NCBI GenBank assembly: GCA_002781785.1
Contig: PFGC01000044.1
Location: 1-32,407 of the forward strand
Length of the DNA: 32,407 bases
Direction of reading: 5' to 3'
From: Candidatus Kerfeldbacteria bacterium CG15_BIG_FIL_POST_REV_8_21_14_020_45_12
GTDB lineage: Bacteria; Patescibacteriota; Patescibacteriia; UBA9570; XYC2-FULL-38-9
The first letter of the stretch is position 1. Every line of letters begins with the position of its first letter. This document shows, piece after piece, positions 19,061 to 27,762 of the stretch. The translations under genes and the position numbers were made by a program. The notes under the pieces were generated by a model. The model saw nothing but the letters and a program-made list of their open reading frames with translations, was not told where the DNA came from and ran no database searches.

Positions 19061-21793
19061 TTATTCAAGAGGCTTCATTTCTCCCCAGTTGGTTCCGGCA
19101 GCTAGATTAACTACCAAGGGAACGTCCAGCTTGTAAATTGATTCCATAATTTTTTTAATTTTTGCAGCCTCTTTTTCTATTGAGCTTTTGTTGACCTCTA
19201 AAACCAATTCATCGTGGACCTGGAGAAGGATAAGGGCGTCTATTTTTTTATCGTCGATAGCGTTTTGGACGTGGATCATGGCAAGCTTCATTAAGTCGGC
19301 GGCAGTGCCTTGGACAGGCATGTTGACAGCAGCGCGTTCGGCGGCGGCAGAGAGCATTCGGTTTGAAGAGGCCAAGTCTGGTATTTGCCGTTTACGGCCA
19401 AATAATGTTTCAGCGTAGAGATGTTTGTGCGCAAAGACCTTAACTTCCTCGATGTAGGCGGCAATGCCACTGTGGACTGAAAAATATTTATCTAAAAAGG
19501 CGCGGGCTTCATCTCTAGAAACACCACTGTCTCGCATAATTCCTTGGACCCCCATGCCGTAGAGGATGCCAAAGTTAATGGCTTTAGACTGGCTGCGCAT
19601 GGCTTTGGTGACTTGTTCTGGGGTGATGTCATTGAGTTCTGCTGCTGTCCGAATATGAATATCTTCACCTTCTTGAAAGGCTTTCATCATTAACTTATCT
19701 TTGGCTAGGTGAGCCACTACGCGAAGTTCAATTTGAGAATAGTCTAGAGACAGTAGTAGTTTTCCTTTTGGTGCCACAAAGGCGCGGCGAATTTTCCGGC
19801 CCAACTCTGTCCGGATAGGAATGTTTTGCAGGTTAGGATCAGAGGAAGCCAGGCGACCAGTAGCGGCCACGGTTTGACTATAGGTGGTGTGAACGCGTCC
19901 GGTTTTTGGATTTACTAGCAAAGGCAAGGTGTCAACATAGGTTGAGGTCAGTTTTGAAAGCTCACGATGCTCCTCGATTATTTCAATTAATGGATGGGTG
20001 CCGCGCAGTTTTTGTAATTCTGGCGCAGCAGTAGAGTAGCCAGTTTTAGTTTTTTTGATTTTATCAGTTGGTAGTTGCAGTTTTTCAAACAAAATTTCTT
20101 TGAGCTGAACACTGGAGGCTAGATTAAAATCAGTTCCAGCAGCTGTCCGCGCTTCGCTCTCTAGAGTTTTAATTCGGAGGTGTAATTCTTTCGACATGCT
20201 TGCTAAGAAATTTACATCAAGTTCGACGCCGGCTATTTCCATTTGCACCAAAATTTGAATGAGGGGGATTTCCATGTCTTGCAGAAGGTCGGTGAGCCCT
20301 TTTTCTTCTAAACGTTGTTTCATGGTTTGATAGAGCCGCCAGGAAAAATCAGCATCCTCACAGGCGTACCAGGAGGCCTTTTCGACGGGGACATCGGCCA
20401 TGGTTATTTGGTCTTTACCTTTACCGATTAGGTCTTCAATGGGCTGCATCTCATGGCCGTACTCAACAAAGGCCAGATTATCTAAGCCGTGCCCTCGTCC
20501 ACCCGCGTTGATTAAAAATGAGGCGATCATGGTGTCAAAAGCTACGCCCCGCACCTGAACCCCAGCTGTACTAAGAACCTTAATGTCGAACTTTAGATTG
20601 TGACCAGTTTTTTTTATTGAAGCGTCTTCTAGAATTATCTTGATAGACTCAGGCACGGATTTACCACAGGCTAAGTAGTAGCCCTCGGATTCTTTCCAGG
20701 AAAAAGAAATTCCGACTAAGTCATCTTGTAGTGGATTCAATCCCGTTGTCTCAGTGTCAAAAGCAAAGACCTTTTGTTTTTTTAGCTCTGCGGCAAGAGA
20801 TTTAATCTCAGCATCAGTTTGAATACAGGTGTAGGAAAAGCGCTTGTCATTGAGACGAGCTGCCTCCGCCTGTTCAGCCTGCTCAGCTGGAGCAAAGAGG
20901 CCTTCATTGATTTCAAAGCCAGGTAAAGAATTTAATTGAGGAAGCAGTGATTTGAATTCGTATTGTTGAAAAAGCTTGGTGATACGTGACCGATTGTAGG
21001 ATCCAATTTCCGCGTCTTCTAGAGTAAACTGAATAGGAGCATCTTTGGCTATGGTAGCGAGCTCTTTTGAAAGAACTGCCTCAGCTTGGTGTCCAGCTAA
21101 GGCTTTGTGATTTCGTCCAGTGATTTCATCGAGATGAGCATATACTCCATCGATATCACCGTATTTTTGTAGGAGATCGGTGGCGCCTTTTTCTCCAATG
21201 CCCTTAACTCCAGGAATGTTGTCTGAGCTATCGCCGCGCAAGCCTTTATAGTCGATGATTTGTTCAGGAGTTAAGCCATGTTTTGTTTTTACCATAACCG
21301 GGTCGTAGATCAGGGTTTCTTTCATTCCCTTAATGAGCTTCATGACTCTGGTGTCTTCATCGACAAGTTGTAGGATGTCATGATCTCCAGTCAGAATAAT
21401 TGTTTCGATATCTTTATTATCGAACTGAGCGCAAATTGTTCCAATAAGATCATCTGCTTCGTATTCTGGAACAGCATAAGTTGGAAAATCAAAGGCCTCC
21501 GTCATTTTTTTGACAATTGGAAATTGGCTGATCAACTCCTCTGGAGTAGGTGCCCGATTGGCCTTGTAAGCTGGGAAAATTTTATGACGGAAAGTTTTTC
21601 CTTTGCTGTCGTAGGCGATGGCAACGTGGGTTGGCTTGATATCTTTAAGAGCCTTGATCAGGATGAGTAAAAAGCCGTAGACGGCATTAAGAGGCTCACC
21701 CTTAGCATTGTTAAGTGGAGGGAGGGCGTGAAAAGCTCGGTGAATAAGAGCGTGCGCGTCGATGATTAGGAGTTTTTGCTTATATTTCTTCAT
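19061..21793 (-). CDS. polA: DNA polymerase I with 5'-3' and 3'-5' exonuclease domains
   Basis: LLIIDAHALIHRAFHALPPLNN...YDSKGKTFRHKIFPAYKANR...KVFAFDTETTGLNPL...LLLSLDYSQIELRVVAHLAKD...RSQSKAINFGILYGMG...LQVHDELVLEV. Confidence 0.97.
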   Translation of the reverse strand: MKKYKQKLLIIDAHALIHRAFHALPPLNNAKGEPLNAVYGFLLILIKALKDIKPTHVAIAYDSKGKTFRHKIFPAYKANRAPTPEELISQFPIVKKMTEAFDFPTYAVPEYEADDLIGTICAQFDNKDIETIILTGDHDILQLVDEDTRVMKLIKGMKETLIYDPVMVKTKHGLTPEQIIDYKGLRGDSSDNIPGVKGIGEKGATDLLQKYGDIDGVYAHLDEITGRNHKALAGHQAEAVLSKELATIAKDAPIQFTLEDAEIGSYNRSRITKLFQQYEFKSLLPQLNSLPGFEINEGLFAPAEQAEQAEAARLNDKRFSYTCIQTDAEIKSLAAELKKQKVFAFDTETTGLNPLQDDLVGISFSWKESEGYYLACGKSVPESIKIILEDASIKKTGHNLKFDIKVLSTAGVQVRGVAFDTMIASFLINAGGRGHGLDNLAFVEYGHEMQPIEDLIGKGKDQITMADVPVEKASWYACEDADFSWRLYQTMKQRLEEKGLTDLLQDMEIPLIQILVQMEIAGVELDVNFLASMSKELHLRIKTLESEARTAAGTDFNLASSVQLKEILFEKLQLPTDKIKKTKTGYSTAAPELQKLRGTHPLIEIIEEHRELSKLTSTYVDTLPLLVNPKTGRVHTTYSQTVAATGRLASSDPNLQNIPIRTELGRKIRRAFVAPKGKLLLSLDYSQIELRVVAHLAKDKLMMKAFQEGEDIHIRTAAELNDITPEQVTKAMRSQSKAINFGILYGMGVQGIMRDSGVSRDEARAFLDKYFSVHSGIAAYIEEVKVFAHKHLYAETLFGRKRQIPDLASSNRMLSAAAERAAVNMPVQGTAADLMKLAMIHVQNAIDDKKIDALILLQVHDELVLEVNKSSIEKEAAKIKKIMESIYKLDVPLVVNLAAGTNWGEMKPLE

Positions 21794-21840
21794 GTCGCTA
21801 TTGTAGCAAAGCTGTGGGTGAGACGATAGCGTAGGCTACA

Positions 21841-21849
21841 TGATATAAT
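21841..21849 (+). promoter_or_regulatory. Extended -10 promoter of unit C
   Basis: TGATATAAT: TGn extension plus perfect TATAAT at 21844-21849; -35 weak. Confidence 0.55.
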
Positions 21850-21895
21850 TCTATAGGCTGCTCAGAACCAAGGCGTCCTGCCTGAGGAGTTGACA

Positions 21896-22414
21896 GTGCT
21901 TCGCATCGAGCAAATTGCCAAACCAAATCAGCCTCACAACCGTCATCACATCGGAGCCAGATCTCGGTGGAAGGCCAAGGCACAGAGTCCCAAGGTGACT
22001 CTGCCTGAGTGCTACCATGAGGGGTGGCACGCGCTGTTCGGGAACATGACGCCCTACGAAGCTACCCTGTTCGTGGAGGTCGTCATGAACGAACGCACTC
22101 GCCTGGGTTGGGATAAGGAGCGCCTCCTGTCCGTGCGGTGTTCGATCATCCGCTGCACCGAGGACTTGCGTCAGCGCAGACGGATCGATCCGTTGGAGCA
22201 ACGGCCGGTCAAGCGCGACGCTCCGATTCGATTCGACCACGTTCCCGGTTGGTGGAGGGAGCTGCATGAATTTCTGTTCGGCGACCTGAGATCTGTCGCA
22301 GAAATTCAAGCCTTCATCACTGAGCTGATGTTGCCGAACGCCAAGTTCGACGTGGCGCGCATCGTGGCGTTGCAGGAGGAGGTCAAGAGGAGGCACGGCC
22401 TGAGGGTCGTCTAG
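21896..22414 (+). CDS. Unit C: hypothetical protein with HExWH motif and internal repeat; GTG start preferred
   Basis: SD TGAGGAG ends at 21889, six nt before GTG at 21896 (the tracked TTG at 21890 abuts the SD). MLRIEQIAKPNQPHNRHHIG...YHEGWHALFGNMTPYEATLFVEVVMNERT...; GC-rich. Confidence 0.65.
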   Translation: MLRIEQIAKPNQPHNRHHIGARSRWKAKAQSPKVTLPECYHEGWHALFGNMTPYEATLFVEVVMNERTRLGWDKERLLSVRCSIIRCTEDLRQRRRIDPLEQRPVKRDAPIRFDHVPGWWRELHEFLFGDLRSVAEIQAFITELMLPNAKFDVARIVALQEEVKRRHGLRVV

Positions 22415-22443
22415 GCTGTACCATATGGGCAGCTTCTTTTTTT
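22413..22443 (+). terminator. Unit C terminator
   Basis: GGCTGtaCC atat GGgCAGC stem followed by TTC and T7. Confidence 0.6.
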
Positions 22444-22476
22444 AGGGAGCGTGGCTATATTGACGGAGATTTTTTT

Positions 22477-22830
22477 ATGTGTGAAGATGGCTCCGCCTTC
22501 TTGGAGGATGGTATGAGTGAGAGTGTCGCGGCCGCAGCTGCCGCGCCTGCTCTTTGCAGGGAGCAGAGCTGTGTCCTGGAGACTTGCCACGAACAGAGCG
22601 CCTACTGCGCTGCGCACAACGAGTGGATCTCGGCGCAGGAACGGCTGAGCAAAGCAGCGTTTCTGTGGTGGATCGGTTGCGGGATCGTGGGCGTACTGAT
22701 CTCGCTGGTCAGCGGCTCTCTGGTCTGGGCGCTGATCCTGCCGTTTGTCGTGGCAGTTGCTGTGTTGGTGGTTGTGTACATTCGCCTGGAGCGGATGTTC
22801 CGTCGCCTCCCCGGCTCGCGGCGGGCGTGA
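22477..22830 (+). CDS. Unit D: small membrane protein with Cys-rich N-terminus
   Basis: Candidate -10 TATATT and SD-like cggaga before ATG; CREQSCVLETCHEQSAYCAAHNEW then two TM segments (FLWWIGCGIVGVLISLVSGSLVWALILPFVVAVAVLVVVYI); GC-rich. Confidence 0.65.
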   Translation: MCEDGSAFLEDGMSESVAAAAAAPALCREQSCVLETCHEQSAYCAAHNEWISAQERLSKAAFLWWIGCGIVGVLISLVSGSLVWALILPFVVAVAVLVVVYIRLERMFRRLPGSRRA

Positions 22831-24541
22831 ACAATTGAGTTCCCCCGCTGTCTTTTTTTAAATTAGAATTGGTGCGGTGCTGTTTGATAAATTGACCAAG
22901 GGTGATGGCGAATAGTCCAAGGATCACTAAAATCATCAGTCCGTACTGAGGGGGTTCTTTGGTGGTTTGTAGTCCGGTGCTGACAGTGGATCCACCACTG
23001 GCTTGAGCTGGGCTGATCCAGTTCTCTTCATTAACAGTTTGTATCAGGTCGCCATTTCCGCGTGGTAGAACACGATACTCGCCATTACTTTCAGAAACAA
23101 TACCCTGCACGCTCAGTCCGGTGCCTTCAGTGAGTATGGTGCTATCAATCTGAGCGCCCTCTTTAAACTGTAGTGCTGTAGAGTCGTTAATCATTCCACC
23201 TGTGCTATTTACAGTAGTAAGTGCACCTTCAAGGTGTATTAACATGCCTTCTAGGTCCTCAGTTATTTCGAAGACGTCTCGGCTAACCAGTTTTTCGTCG
23301 CTGGCAACCACTTGAATATCTTGTGCTGACTCAGTTTTAATTCTGGTTTCGCCTCGAGAGGTAGATTTGATTCCCGAGACGGTTAGGCGGTCTCCAGTTT
23401 TTAGTTCCGGAAAATCTTTTTTATAGGAATAAACCTGTATGCCGGCAGTATCATCCTGAATGTAAAAGTACTGAGAACCAAAAACGCTTGGCAAGACAGT
23501 TACAACCCCCTCAACAGTGGCTGTTGTATTGTCATCGAGCGCTCGAAAAAGATCGATGGATAAAAGATCGGTGTCTGCCTGCTGATCTGTGTTGGGGTCA
23601 GCTTGAGCGGTCTCGTTTTCAGTTGCGGTGAATATATTGACCTGTCCGGGGGTTGGCTCGAACGTCCATTGCCAGTCTGAGTTGGAGCGAGCCCAGGCCC
23701 AGCCACTCTCGGCCGATTCATAAGTGGTGCCGTGAACAATTGAGCCATATGGATCAATCAGATAAACGGTGTCCCCGGTATTGTTTAGGTTAATTTTACT
23801 GTCACCAATTTCAACTGTGAGTATTTCGTTGGCGACAAGAGTTGTATTTTCGAAGGTGTAGTAGGTGTTGGTATCTGTTAGCTGCCACCCGGCTAGGTTA
23901 AGTGACCCGCTACCCTCGTTAACAAGCTCGATCCATTCGTCGGTCGTATCTAGTCCTTCTGGGTCCGGTAGTAGCTCGTTGATGAAAATCTGGTCGCTAG
24001 TTTGGTAGGGTGTTTCGGTATCAGGTAATGTAGTGCTCGCATTTGTGGTGTCATCACTGATGCTGTTATTTTGGGAAATGTTTTTTTCTCGTGGTGTGAT
24101 TCGATCGGTCCACTGCCACTCATTTTCAATAAGAGCCCAAGAGCTTGCGCTGGAGGCTTCTTCGTAGGTCGTGTCGTCAACTAGTGTGCCGTTTGGCTGA
24201 GATAGAGTTACGCTATCGCCAGAATTGTTTAGGTATATCCGTGACGAGGTATGTGTGACTATAGTGTAAGCGCCTGGGCTAATGCTTGTTTCACCAATTG
24301 ATGATTCGATGGCGTACTGTTTGCCGGAAGAGTCACCAAGTATCCAGCCAGTTAGGTCAATGGTGTCATTGCCGGTATTGTGCAGTTCAATAAATTCTTC
24401 TTCTCCAGTAGGTGGAGCTGGGTATACCTCAGAGAGGACAATATCCGTTGAATAGATGGTGGTGTTAGTTTCGGTTTCGCAAGCGATGGTTGGTGAGGCA
24501 AGGAGGGCGATTAGGGCAACGATAGTTAGATAGTAACGCAT
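22709..24541 (-). CDS. Lamin-tail-domain protein (two LTD repeats plus OB-like region and C-terminal TM); C-terminus runs antisense into unit D
   Basis: IVLSEVYPAPPTGEEEFIELHNTGNDTIDLTGWILGD and IFINELLPDPEGLDTTDEWIELVNEGSGSLNLAGWQLTD; signal peptide; TM YGLMILVILGLFAITLGQFI. Confidence 0.8.
   Translation of the reverse strand: MRYYLTIVALIALLASPTIACETETNTTIYSTDIVLSEVYPAPPTGEEEFIELHNTGNDTIDLTGWILGDSSGKQYAIESSIGETSISPGAYTIVTHTSSRIYLNNSGDSVTLSQPNGTLVDDTTYEEASSASSWALIENEWQWTDRITPREKNISQNNSISDDTTNASTTLPDTETPYQTSDQIFINELLPDPEGLDTTDEWIELVNEGSGSLNLAGWQLTDTNTYYTFENTTLVANEILTVEIGDSKINLNNTGDTVYLIDPYGSIVHGTTYESAESGWAWARSNSDWQWTFEPTPGQVNIFTATENETAQADPNTDQQADTDLLSIDLFRALDDNTTATVEGVVTVLPSVFGSQYFYIQDDTAGIQVYSYKKDFPELKTGDRLTVSGIKSTSRGETRIKTESAQDIQVVASDEKLVSRDVFEITEDLEGMLIHLEGALTTVNSTGGMINDSTALQFKEGAQIDSTILTEGTGLSVQGIVSESNGEYRVLPRGNGDLIQTVNEENWISPAQASGGSTVSTGLQTTKEPPQYGLMILVILGLFAITLGQFIKQHRTNSNLKKDSGGTQLFTPAASRGGDGTSAPGECTQPPTQQLPRQTAGSAPRPESR
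22821..22859 (+). terminator. Unit D terminator with the stop codon inside the hairpin
   Basis: GCGGG cgt GAAC aattga GTTC c CCCGC tgtc T7; unit D stop TGA at 22828-22830. Confidence 0.8.
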
Positions 24542-24576
24542 GAATTTACTTGATTAGGCCCGCGCAAATAAAAACT

Positions 24577-24605
24577 CTCCGCCGAAAGGCGGAGAGAAGT
24601 GTCCA
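24577..24605. terminator. Intrinsic terminator downstream of the minus-strand zinc-ribbon gene
   Basis: CTCTCCGCC gaaa GGCGGAGAG perfect stem with flanking A/T tract (minus strand T5). Confidence 0.8.
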
Positions 24606-24642
24606 TTGATTTGATTATATCAGGAGCGTAAAGTGTGTCAAA

Positions 24643-26139
24643 CTACGCAGCTTTTCCGACGGGCGTGCCGGCTTTGGCTAGTTCATCGCGGAAGTGGAGT
24701 AGGCGTTCTTTGGCTTGATCAATGGCCATTTGGTTAGTCATCATGGCAGCTTGCCACTCGGCCTTGCTCATTTCGGATTCAGATGAGCGACTGAACCAGC
24801 CAGGTTTTTCCGCTTTTAACTTTGAACGTTTGGCTAGGTGCCTGGTGTGCTGACTTACCCAGTAGTGGTATTTTCCTTCGTCAGTAAATTCAGATATATC
24901 AACTTCAGTTTCTTGGTCTGCTGCTGCAAGACGGTCTGCGATTTTATTAAATTCCGCGGCCTGCATTTCTTGAGCGACGTCGGCTTTATGAGTAGCAACC
25001 ACTCGGCCCAAAAGTTCTGGTCTGTTAGCTCGAGCTGGCTGCTGCTTAATTGCAGTCTCTAAGCGACCGCGCTCCTCTTGTCGTCCGGCTGGTGTTTCAA
25101 GATTTCCTGGAACTAAGCTGACGGGGGCCTGTACAACTAAAGCGTGGTCTTTTTCGCGACGTTTTATTACTCCGCTCAAAATATCTATTTTTCTTTTAAG
25201 GTTAGATCGCTTAAAAAAGTTCCATGAGCTGGTGGCGTCATAGGAGTCCTGCAAGCCTCTGAGTTCCTGGAGTTGACGATGATGAGTCTCAGATAGTTTT
25301 AACTGGTCATTGGTTATAGCACCTGGATTGGCATCAGGTGTAGGGGGCAGTGGAGGTTCGGTTGGCCTGACCGCGGTCGCCGGAATAGTATTTGGCAGGG
25401 GTACTGGTGCAGGATCGGCCCGATTTACTTCAGTTTCAGGATCACCAAGAACAGGAGGTAGCGGTTCTAATTCAGCTCGAGAGTCCCCGGTGACTGGTTT
25501 AGCGCGCATGGTCTCAGTGCCAATGATTGGGACTGACGGAGCTTTAACGGTAAGTGATACGGTGTCAGGTGATTTTTTGCCAGCATATTCTGGTTCTACA
25601 ATTGTGTTGCCATTTTTGTCTACAGTGGTTAGAGGATTTCCTTCCGCAAAACAGAAATCAACGCCTAAGCCAAAGGTGTTTCCGCATTTACTACAAAGCT
25701 TATGATCAGGTTGGGGAGGCCCTTCATCAATATCTGTATCTGGAGCAAATGTCGGCTTAATTGACTCAACCACTCCTAGCTTGGGACCAGGTAGGGGTGT
25801 GGGTGTTCGCTCGGGCAGACTAGATGGAGCCGTTGGGTCGGCTGCTTCTGGAATCAGAATTACAGGGGGCCAATTTACAGTGGAGTCGCCGGATCCAGGT
25901 ACTAATTCGAAGGTGCCAAGATCTGGCTTAGAAAGCCGATAGTCAGCTACCCAAATTTCGTTAGAATTGTCAGTCTGCTCTATTTCTACGGAAATTAAAC
26001 CGTCCTTCATATGACTGAGGTGGTCTCTAATATCGTTAGCCACTTGCCAACTTTCGACTGATTGCTCAAGTTCTAGCGGCTGTGGCCGGGGTGGGTTTTC
26101 GTGCGGCGCTCGTCGCGCGGCAGCTGAGCGTGGTTCCAT
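24643..26139 (-). CDS. Hypothetical protein with zinc-ribbon-like motif and Pro-rich linkers
   Basis: Start reassigned to ATG MEPRSAAARR; LCSKCGNTFGLGVDFCFAEGN is ribbon-like; coiled/charged C-terminus. Confidence 0.5.
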   Translation of the reverse strand: MEPRSAAARRAPHENPPRPQPLELEQSVESWQVANDIRDHLSHMKDGLISVEIEQTDNSNEIWVADYRLSKPDLGTFELVPGSGDSTVNWPPVILIPEAADPTAPSSLPERTPTPLPGPKLGVVESIKPTFAPDTDIDEGPPQPDHKLCSKCGNTFGLGVDFCFAEGNPLTTVDKNGNTIVEPEYAGKKSPDTVSLTVKAPSVPIIGTETMRAKPVTGDSRAELEPLPPVLGDPETEVNRADPAPVPLPNTIPATAVRPTEPPLPPTPDANPGAITNDQLKLSETHHRQLQELRGLQDSYDATSSWNFFKRSNLKRKIDILSGVIKRREKDHALVVQAPVSLVPGNLETPAGRQEERGRLETAIKQQPARANRPELLGRVVATHKADVAQEMQAAEFNKIADRLAAADQETEVDISEFTDEGKYHYWVSQHTRHLAKRSKLKAEKPGWFSRSSESEMSKAEWQAAMMTNQMAIDQAKERLLHFRDELAKAGTPVGKAA

Positions 26140-26231
26140 AATGTTGTAATTGTACACTAAAAAGTGTTTTTTGTCAACCCTGTTTAGGTAAAATAAACAA
26201 CGCCATGTGTTAGGCGTTGTTTATTTTTTAT

Positions 26232-27725
26232 TTAGTACGCTCTGGCAAAAATAGCTCTTTGCTTGGCTGGTTGGTCACAAAGTATGCAATTTGTGGCCGG
26301 AGTGTTTTGTTCGAAAGGAATACAACGAATCGTGGCCTTGGTCTCATCTTTTATTTGGTCCTCACACTTAGCTTCCCCACACCAAGACAATGAGAAGAAT
26401 CCGCCCGCTTCAATTTTTTCTTTGAACTCGTTGTAATTTTCTAGTACGAATGTACGGGAGGTTAATCGCTCTTGGGCGTTGTTATAAAGCGTAGCTTGAA
26501 TGTCAACTAGAGCTTGGCTGATGCTATCAGCAATACTATCAATACTGACTTGTTGTTTGTCGTCGGCTGTGCGACTAACCAGAGTGACAGAATGGTTTTC
26601 TAAATCACGTGGGCCAATTTCAATTCGAACTGGCACGCCCTTCTTTTCCCATTCGTAACTTTTTTCTCCGAATGTAAAATGATCTCTGTCATCAATGTGG
26701 ACGCGAATACCATTCTGCGCACACTCAGATTTGATCAGGTCAACATGCGTGAAGACTTCGCTATTATCTTTACCTTCTTTGATAATCGGAATGATGACAA
26801 CTTGAGTTGGCGCTAGGGCTGGTGGAACAATCAAGCCACGATCATCTGAGTGGGACATGATTAGAGCTCCCATTAACCTGGTGCTAACTCCCCAGCTCGT
26901 GAGCCAGGCGTATTGTTCCTTACTCTCTTGATCAAGAAAAGTGATGTTAAAAGCCTTTGAAAACCCCTGGCCTAGTTCGTGAGAGGTTCCAGATTGTAGA
27001 GCTTTACCATCCTGCATCATGGCTTCAATCGTGAAGGTTTTGTTGGCCCCAGCAAATCTTTCTGAAGGTGATTTTTCGCCAGCGATGACTGGCATGGCCA
27101 TAACTTCTTCGGCAAAGACCCGGTATACTTCTAACATCTTAGCAGTTTCTTCGGCAGCCTCATCTTGAGTGGCGTGAGCTGTGTGACCTTCTTGCCAGAG
27201 GAACTCTGAAGTACGTAGAAAAATACGGGTACGCATTTCCCAACGCATAACATTAGCCCATTGGTTAATCAGCATCGGTAAGTCACGGTATGAACTAATC
27301 CAACGAGAGAAGGAGTCGTGAATAATTGTTTCAGAGGTTGGCCTGATGACATACTCTTCTTCAAGTTTGGCGTCTGGGTCGACAATGACACCACCTTCTG
27401 GACTAGCCTTTAGTCGATGATGGGTGACTACGGCACATTCTTTGGCAAAGCCTTCTACATGATCGGCTTCACGACTAAGAAAAGACTTGGGAATCAAGAG
27501 TGGAAAATAGGCATTTTGGTGTCCGGTCTCTTTAATTTTATCGTCAAGAATTCTTTGGATTCGCTCCCAGATTGAAAAACCGTATGGTTTAATTATCATA
27601 GCTCCGCGAACAGGGGAGTTTTCGGCCATGTCGGCGGCGCGGATAACATCTAGGTACCATTGCGAATAGTCTTCATCTCGCGTGGTGATCGCTTTGTCTT
27701 TGTGGGGGTTTTTGTTGTTGCTCAT
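26232..27725 (-). CDS. proS: Prolyl-tRNA synthetase, archaeal/eukaryal-like type
   Basis: MSNNKNPHKDKAITTRDEDYSQWYLDVIRAADMAENSPVRGAMIIKPYGFSIWERIQ...RPTSETIIHDSFSRWISSYRDLPMLINQWANVMRWEMRTRIFLRTSEFLWQEGHTAHAT; no INS domain; C-terminal Cys-containing domain ending in AY. Confidence 0.93.
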   Translation of the reverse strand: MSNNKNPHKDKAITTRDEDYSQWYLDVIRAADMAENSPVRGAMIIKPYGFSIWERIQRILDDKIKETGHQNAYFPLLIPKSFLSREADHVEGFAKECAVVTHHRLKASPEGGVIVDPDAKLEEEYVIRPTSETIIHDSFSRWISSYRDLPMLINQWANVMRWEMRTRIFLRTSEFLWQEGHTAHATQDEAAEETAKMLEVYRVFAEEVMAMPVIAGEKSPSERFAGANKTFTIEAMMQDGKALQSGTSHELGQGFSKAFNITFLDQESKEQYAWLTSWGVSTRLMGALIMSHSDDRGLIVPPALAPTQVVIIPIIKEGKDNSEVFTHVDLIKSECAQNGIRVHIDDRDHFTFGEKSYEWEKKGVPVRIEIGPRDLENHSVTLVSRTADDKQQVSIDSIADSISQALVDIQATLYNNAQERLTSRTFVLENYNEFKEKIEAGGFFSLSWCGEAKCEDQIKDETKATIRCIPFEQNTPATNCILCDQPAKQRAIFARAY

Positions 27726-27762
27726 GGTAGATAGACTACTGTGTTGTTTAGGAATGTGCAAA

